NCBI GenBank assembly: GCA_009772935.1
Contig: WOUR01000020.1
Span: 1 to 64,000, forward strand
Origin: Rhodospirillaceae bacterium
Lineage (GTDB): Bacteria > Pseudomonadota > Alphaproteobacteria > Reyranellales > Reyranellaceae
Length of the DNA stretch: 64,000 nucleotides
Reading direction: 5' to 3'
Shown: piece after piece, positions 58,823 through 64,000 of the stretch
Layout of the letters: every line of letters starts with the position of its first letter
How positions within the stretch are numbered: position 1 is the stretch's first letter
Made by a program: the position numbers and the translations under genes
Notes under the pieces: model-generated
What the model was told of the DNA's origin: nothing
The model's database searches: none
What the model saw: only the letters and a program-made list of their open reading frames with translations

Positions 58823-61324
58823 ATGGAGTCGTTGCGCGGCCTCTCATCCTCGCCGGCGAGCGCATACGACGAACTGGTCACCGGCCAGAAGTCGATCCGC
58901 TATCACTGGCAAGGCATCCTGAGCGTCATCCGCTCGCTGCCCAACGGGCTCGGCGAACGGGTCGAGAGCGCGCGCCGGCAGCTCGAGGAATCGGGCGCGA
59001 CCGTAAACCTGCTGGATGATCGCGGCGCGGCCCGCTGGACCTTCGATCCTCTGCCGATGGTCATCACGCCCGACGAATGGGCGGGCATCGAGGCCGGCCT
59101 GATCCAGCGCGCCAAGTTGCTCGACCGGGTACTGGCTGATGTCTACGGTCCGCAGGCTCTGCTGAAGCAGAAGCTGCTGCCGCCGATGCTGGTTCATGCC
59201 AACCGGCATTTCCAGCGGCCTGCCCGGGTCACCGACGGCGCCGCGCCGCGACGTTACCTCGGCAACTATGCGGTCGACCTGGTGCGGCTGGGGAACGGAC
59301 GCTGGCACGTCCTGGCCGACCATACCGAACTTCCCGCGGGAGTGGGCTACGCCCTCGAAATGCGCCGCGTGCTGGCGCGCAGCCTGCCGGAGGCCTTCCG
59401 CTCCATTCCCGTCCGCCATCTCCGCCCCTTCGTCGACCGCTGGCAGGAATCGCTGCGCTCGATGGCGCCGGCGGCCGTATCCCAGCCCAACATGGCGGTG
59501 CTGACCCCAGGTTCGCTCTCGGCCACCTATTTCGAACACGTCTATCTGTCGCGCGTGCTGGGCGTTCCGCTGGTCGAAGGCGGCGACATGGTCGCGCGCG
59601 ACGGCCAGGTCTCGATCAAGACGCTGGCCGGCCTTCGGCCCGTGCATGTGCTCTTGCGGCGGCTCGATAGCGCCTTCGCCGACCCCCTGGAAATGCGCGC
59701 CGATTCCGCGCTGGGCGTCACCGGCCTCGTGGAAGCCACGCGCAACGGCAACATCTCGCTCGCCAATGCGCTGGGATCGGGGGTTGTCGAGACGCCGGCC
59801 ATCATGCCGTTTCTGGAACGGCTGAGCGAACACCTGCTGGGCGAGAAGCTGCGGATGCCGTCGCTCGACGTATGGTGGCTGGGCGAGCCGGCGGCACTGA
59901 GCTTCGCCCTGGCCAACCTCGATCTCATGATCGTGCGTCCCTGCCTCGGCCAGGACCGCGAGCCCATCGTCGTGGGCATGCTGGAGCCGGCCGACCGCGC
60001 GGCGCTGGTCGAGCGCATCCGCGCCCAGCCCGGCCAGTATGTCGCGCAGTATCCAATGACGCCGTCGCTCACGCCAAAGTGGGACGGGCAGTCCCTGGTG
60101 CCGTCCGCCGTCGTGATGCGCGCCTTCGTCGTCGCCGACCACGATACCTATCACGTGCTGCCGGGCGGCCTTGCCCGAGAGCCCGACGGCGACACCGCCC
60201 TGCGCTCGCTGAACCGCCTGCACGGCACCCTGAAGGACGTTTGGGTGCTGGCCGAGGACGCGGCCGACGTGCAGCTCCCGACGACGCGGCGCTTCCACCA
60301 GCTGGCGGTCGAGCGCGGCACCGCCGACCTGCAGAGCAGGGTCGCCGACAATCTCTTCTGGCTCGGCCGCTACATCGAGCGCCTCGACAACGATGCGCGA
60401 CTGCTGCGCACCACGGCGGCGCGCGTGGCGCAGGGTGCCGTCGGCCCGCGCGACGCGGTCGAACTCAGGCTGCTCGGCCGGTTGCTCGACCAGGCCAACC
60501 TGATGGATCACTCGTCGGCCCTGGCGCCGCCCGAGAGCGCGTTGTTCCAGCAGGGGCTGTCCACCGTCGCCGCCGACGATCGCGGTCTCGCCACCGTGCT
60601 CGACGGCATCCAGCGGCTCACCGCCACGATGCGCGACCGCTTCTCCATCGACATGACGACGGCCGCCGGCCCGGAGATGATCGAGGTGCGCAAGCGCCTG
60701 CTGGCCGCGCGCGGCAACCTCGACCCGCTGCTCGCCGCGCTCGACGAGATCGTGCGCTTCGTCGCCACGCTCTCGGGCCTGGCGCAGGAGAACATGACGC
60801 GCGGCACCGGCTGGCGATTCCTCGATCTCGGCCGCCGTATCGAGCGCGCGCTGCACGTGCTGACCGGCGCGCTCGGCCCCTTCACCCTCTCGCCGATCGA
60901 CTGGGACGCCGCGATGCGCCTCGCGCTGGAATTGTGCGACAGCACCATCACCTATCGCACGCGCTATCTCGGCCAGCTCCAGCCAGCCCCCGTGCTCGAC
61001 CTCGTCATCCTCGACGACGCCAATCCGCGCGGCCTGGTGTTCCAGCTGCGCACCATCAAGGGCCACCTCGACTATCTGGCGCGCGCCTCGGGGGTCCGCG
61101 TCGCTGCGCCGCCGGACTCGCTGGAAGTGGATCTCGAAGCCGTCGTGCGCCAGTTCGGCGGCGACGAGCAGGCGTGGCGACACGAGGGACTGGCCCTGGC
61201 GATGCTGCGCGACGTCGCGTCCGACATGGAGCAGCAGCTCGACAAGCTCTCGGAGGCCATCACGCGTGCCTATTTCTCGCATGTGCCGGCAGCGCAGGCC
61301 GTCGGCTCTTCGGGCGGAGACTGA
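58823..61324 (+). CDS. Circularly permuted ATP-grasp fused to alpha-E domain
   Basis: FDPLPMVITPDEWAGIEAGLIQRAKLLDRVLADVYGPQALLKQKLLPP; VLTPG...LVEGGDMVARDGQVSIKTLAGLRPVHVLLRRLD; alpha-E VADNLFWLGRYIERLDNDARLLRTTAARV. Confidence 0.88.
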   Translation: MESLRGLSSSPASAYDELVTGQKSIRYHWQGILSVIRSLPNGLGERVESARRQLEESGATVNLLDDRGAARWTFDPLPMVITPDEWAGIEAGLIQRAKLLDRVLADVYGPQALLKQKLLPPMLVHANRHFQRPARVTDGAAPRRYLGNYAVDLVRLGNGRWHVLADHTELPAGVGYALEMRRVLARSLPEAFRSIPVRHLRPFVDRWQESLRSMAPAAVSQPNMAVLTPGSLSATYFEHVYLSRVLGVPLVEGGDMVARDGQVSIKTLAGLRPVHVLLRRLDSAFADPLEMRADSALGVTGLVEATRNGNISLANALGSGVVETPAIMPFLERLSEHLLGEKLRMPSLDVWWLGEPAALSFALANLDLMIVRPCLGQDREPIVVGMLEPADRAALVERIRAQPGQYVAQYPMTPSLTPKWDGQSLVPSAVVMRAFVVADHDTYHVLPGGLAREPDGDTALRSLNRLHGTLKDVWVLAEDAADVQLPTTRRFHQLAVERGTADLQSRVADNLFWLGRYIERLDNDARLLRTTAARVAQGAVGPRDAVELRLLGRLLDQANLMDHSSALAPPESALFQQGLSTVAADDRGLATVLDGIQRLTATMRDRFSIDMTTAAGPEMIEVRKRLLAARGNLDPLLAALDEIVRFVATLSGLAQENMTRGTGWRFLDLGRRIERALHVLTGALGPFTLSPIDWDAAMRLALELCDSTITYRTRYLGQLQPAPVLDLVILDDANPRGLVFQLRTIKGHLDYLARASGVRVAAPPDSLEVDLEAVVRQFGGDEQAWRHEGLALAMLRDVASDMEQQLDKLSEAITRAYFSHVPAAQAVGSSGGD

Positions 61325-61326
61325 GC

Positions 61327-62205
61327 GTGCAATACCTGCTTTCACATCGCACGACCTACACCTACGCCAGCACGGTGGATTCCGCGCACCATATCGCGCA
61401 CCTGCGGGCCCGCGATTTCCCGGGACAGAAGGTCACCGCGATCAGCATCGATACCAGCCCGCTGCCGGCGCTCGCCGTGCAGCATGTCGACCATTTCGGC
61501 AACCTCATCGACATCTACCGCATCGACAAGCCGCACACGCGCTTCGACATCGAGGTGCGGGCGGAAGTCGACGTGCGCTTCCCGGATCCTCCGGCAGCCG
61601 GCTGCACACCGGCCTGGGAAGAAATACGGGCCGCGCTCCTCGGGAACGGATTTCCCAGCCCCGTCGAGGCCAGCGAGTTCATCTACGACTCGCCGCTGGT
61701 GCCGAGTGTCGAGGCGCTGCACACCTACGGCGCGCAGTCATTCACAGCGGGACGTCCCATCCTTGAAGCAGCACGTGAATTGACCTCGCGCATCAAGGCC
61801 GACTTCGAGTATCACCCCGGAGCCACCGACATCTCGACACCGCTCGCCGACGTCTTCGCCGGCAAGGCCGGCGTCTGCCAGGACTTCGCCCATGTCCAGA
61901 TCGCGGCGCTGCGCGCCCACGGTCTCGCGGCAGGCTACGTGTCCGGCTACATCCGCACGGTCCATTCGCGAGACGAGCTCGCCTTGCGCGGCGCCGATGC
62001 CAGCCACGCCTGGGTGGCGGTCTGGTGCGGCGAGAAGGCAGGCTGGGTCCATCTCGATCCGACCAACGACCTGGTCGCGCACGAGGATCACGTCGCCGTG
62101 GCCTGGGGCCGCGACTTCTCGGACGTAAGTCCGCTGCGCGGCGTCATCCTGGGCGGCGACTCCCATTCATACGGCGTCGCTGTCACGCTCGTTCCGACCG
62201 GCTGA
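61327..62205 (+). CDS. Transglutaminase-like protein
   Basis: GTG start; FAGKAGVCQDFAHVQIAALRAHGLAAGYVSGYI...DASHAWVAVWCGEKAGWVHLDPTND; 2-nt gap after upstream gene. Confidence 0.9.
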   Translation: MQYLLSHRTTYTYASTVDSAHHIAHLRARDFPGQKVTAISIDTSPLPALAVQHVDHFGNLIDIYRIDKPHTRFDIEVRAEVDVRFPDPPAAGCTPAWEEIRAALLGNGFPSPVEASEFIYDSPLVPSVEALHTYGAQSFTAGRPILEAARELTSRIKADFEYHPGATDISTPLADVFAGKAGVCQDFAHVQIAALRAHGLAAGYVSGYIRTVHSRDELALRGADASHAWVAVWCGEKAGWVHLDPTNDLVAHEDHVAVAWGRDFSDVSPLRGVILGGDSHSYGVAVTLVPTG

Positions 62206-62226
62206 CGCGCCGCCGGCCCCCAGCAG

Positions 62227-63087
62227 TCAGCCGCCGAGAAACTCTTTGGTCCAGCGCGCATAGTCGGCGTCGCGCGTGACCTTCCTCATGAGTTCCGGGC
62301 TGGCCACGCCCTGCAGCTTCGAAGGCTGCGTACCGTCGCGCAGCGCCTTGAGCGTGTCGTACACGGCCTTGACCGCCGACGCGAAGGGCTGGTGGCCCTG
62401 CAAGGCGATGCGGACACGGCGCGCGCCGAGATAGGCGAGATCGGTGAGATCGCCCGACACGCCGCCCAGAATGATCGGCAGCTTCGTCGCTTCCGAGATC
62501 GCGTCGAGTTCGGCGCGGGTGCGCACGCCCACGAAGAACAGCGCGTCGACGCCGGCCGCCTCGTAGGCCTTGCCGCGGGCGATCGCGTCCTCGAGCCCGG
62601 TTATGGTGATCGCACTGGTGCGGCCGGCGATGCAAAGGGCCGGGTCCTGCCGCCCGCCGAGCGCAGCCTTCATCTTGGCGACGCCTTCGTCGATCGAGAT
62701 CAGGCGCGGCGTGGTGGTGCCGTACGGCGTCGGCAGATCGGTATCCTCGAGACTGAGCCCACAGACACCCGCAGTCTCGAGTTCCTCGACGGTGCGGCGG
62801 GCGTTCAGCGCATTGCCGTAGCCATGGTCGGCATCGACCATGAGCGGCAGGCCGCCCGCCCGATTGATGCGGTAGGCCTGGCCTGCGAATTCGCTCAGGG
62901 TCAGCACGATCAGGTCGGGCGCGCCCAGCACGGTCATCGAGGCGACGGAACCCGCGAACATGCCGATCTCGAAGCCCAGATCCTCGGCGATGCGGGCGGA
63001 GATCGGATCGAACACCGAACCCGGATGGATGCAGCGCTCACCCGCGAGCAGCGCCCGGAAACGTGTCCGGCGGTCGGTCCAGTGCAT
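62227..63087 (-). CDS. Isocitrate lyase/PEP mutase superfamily (oxaloacetate-decarboxylase-like)
   Basis: FRALLAGERCIHPGSVFDPISARIAEDLGFEIGMFAGSVAS...LPLMVDADHGYGNALNARRTVEELETAGVCGLSLEDT. Confidence 0.87.
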   Translation of the reverse strand: MHWTDRRTRFRALLAGERCIHPGSVFDPISARIAEDLGFEIGMFAGSVASMTVLGAPDLIVLTLSEFAGQAYRINRAGGLPLMVDADHGYGNALNARRTVEELETAGVCGLSLEDTDLPTPYGTTTPRLISIDEGVAKMKAALGGRQDPALCIAGRTSAITITGLEDAIARGKAYEAAGVDALFFVGVRTRAELDAISEATKLPIILGGVSGDLTDLAYLGARRVRIALQGHQPFASAVKAVYDTLKALRDGTQPSKLQGVASPELMRKVTRDADYARWTKEFLGG

Positions 63088-63452
63088 GGCGATCTCCCCC
63101 CAATGTCCCTTCTCTTTAGCAAAGGAGGGGGCTGCCATGCAGCGATGCATTTCGAAGGGCAAACAGGGTCATGGGAGATGCCACAGTCGGCATTCTCGAC
63201 TGTCGGACCCTATGGACAACCATAAGAAGATCATCGCACCGCGCCGCGTGGCGCTGATCGTCGCGTCGAGCGACCATCTGAAGCCCGACGTACCGCTGCC
63301 CGAGATTCCGACGACCTTTCCTTATGTCGGCTTCTAGTTCCCGGTGGCCGGGGTGGTCTATTATTTCTCCGGGACAAAAACCAAGGGCAAGTCGACCGCT
63401 CAGATCGACAGGAAGCTGGCTCTCGCCTGATGCACACGGACATTCGAGGAGG

Positions 63453-64000
63453 ATGGTCTTGGATACGCTGATCCCGTCCGCCGATCTCGCCGGCGACCCG
63501 GCCGTGATTTCCCGTGCCGAGGCCCTGCGGCCGGCCGTCGAGGCCGCCTCCAACGAGATCGAGGAGACGCGCCGGCTGCCGCCGGCGCTGCTCGACAAGC
63601 TCCACGAAGCACGGATGTTCCGCCTGCTGCTGCCGAGATCGTCGGACGGGATCGAGACTGATCCCGTGACCTTCTTCCATGTGATAGAGACGATCGCCCG
63701 CGGCGACGCCTCGACCGCCTGGTGCCTGAGCCAGGCCGGCGGCTGCGCCATGTCGGCGGCCTATCTCGACCTGCCGGTCGCCCGCGCGATCTTCGGCGAC
63801 GATCCGCGCGCCGTGCTGGCCTGGGGCCCCGGCCCGAAAGTCAAAGCCTTCGAATGCGAAGGCGGGTACCGCGTGACCGGCATCTGGGCCTTCGCGTCTG
63901 GCGGCCGTCACGCCACCTGGCTGGGCGCCCACTGCCCGATCTTCAAGGCAGACGGCTCGCCGCGTCTGGACGAAATCGGCCGGCAGCAGGAGCGCACCAT
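63453..64000 (+). CDS. Acyl-CoA dehydrogenase-like flavoprotein, 3' truncated by window
   Basis: gaggagg-ATG; MVLDTLIPSADLAGDPAVISRAEALRPAVEAASNEIEETRRLPPALLDKLHEARMFRLLLP...GDASTAWCLSQAGGCAMSAAYLD, open to window end. Confidence 0.8.
   Translation, partial: MVLDTLIPSADLAGDPAVISRAEALRPAVEAASNEIEETRRLPPALLDKLHEARMFRLLLPRSSDGIETDPVTFFHVIETIARGDASTAWCLSQAGGCAMSAAYLDLPVARAIFGDDPRAVLAWGPGPKVKAFECEGGYRVTGIWAFASGGRHATWLGAHCPIFKADGSPRLDEIGRQQERT

Noticed and set aside
58844-61345. 833-aa antisense ORF almost fully mirroring the ATP-grasp/alpha-E gene
   Set aside because: Composition rich in R/H/Q/D without family motifs; long antisense frames are expected in high-GC coding DNA, and the sense frame has clear domain motifs

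Overview
A 64 kb, GC-rich, gene-dense bacterial chromosome window, probably alphaproteobacterial (the genus, perhaps Reyranella-like, is only a guess). No rRNA, tRNA, CRISPR array, phage or IS element was recognised. Main blocks: (i) a C-terminal beta-barrel (autotransporter-like) fragment at the left edge; (ii) a ugpQ-B-A-E-C-like operon ending in an FAH-family hydrolase, with a cloverleaf-like repeat between ugpB and ugpA; (iii) an SDR, a Na+/H+ antiporter-like protein and a TRAP permease pair without its receptor; (iv) a TPR plus PRMT7/9-like protein arginine methyltransferase homologue; (v) an orphan TonB, a sulfotransferase-like protein and an outer-membrane-like protein; (vi) a signalling island of about 17 kb (14.9-31.7 kb) with a dCache-PAS-GAF protein lacking an output domain, two paralogous multi-PAS hybrid kinases, three stand-alone receivers, a receiver-MarR regulator with a divergent kinase, two secreted ClpP-fold proteins, and a low-molecular-weight phosphatase homologue whose catalytic Cys is Ser; (vii) polyamine genes (ornithine decarboxylase, homospermidine synthase), the decarboxylase having an unannotated 39-aa upstream ORF in its leader; (viii) a bacterial sphingolipid/ceramide cluster (acyl-AMP ligase, CerR-like reductase, ACP, serine palmitoyltransferase, metallophosphoesterase, GNAT-like bCerS candidate, MFS); (ix) argD-argF-hslO; (x) a second UgpBAEC-like ABC operon headed by a TauD-family dioxygenase; (xi) ADH and SDR; (xii) a transglutaminase/DUF2126 amidoligase - circularly permuted ATP-grasp/alpha-E - transglutaminase operon, a predicted but biochemically uncharacterised peptide-ligation system and the best candidate for an undescribed system; (xiii) a PEP-mutase/ICL-family enzyme and a truncated acyl-CoA-dehydrogenase-like gene. 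All assignments come from reading the translations; no database search was run.
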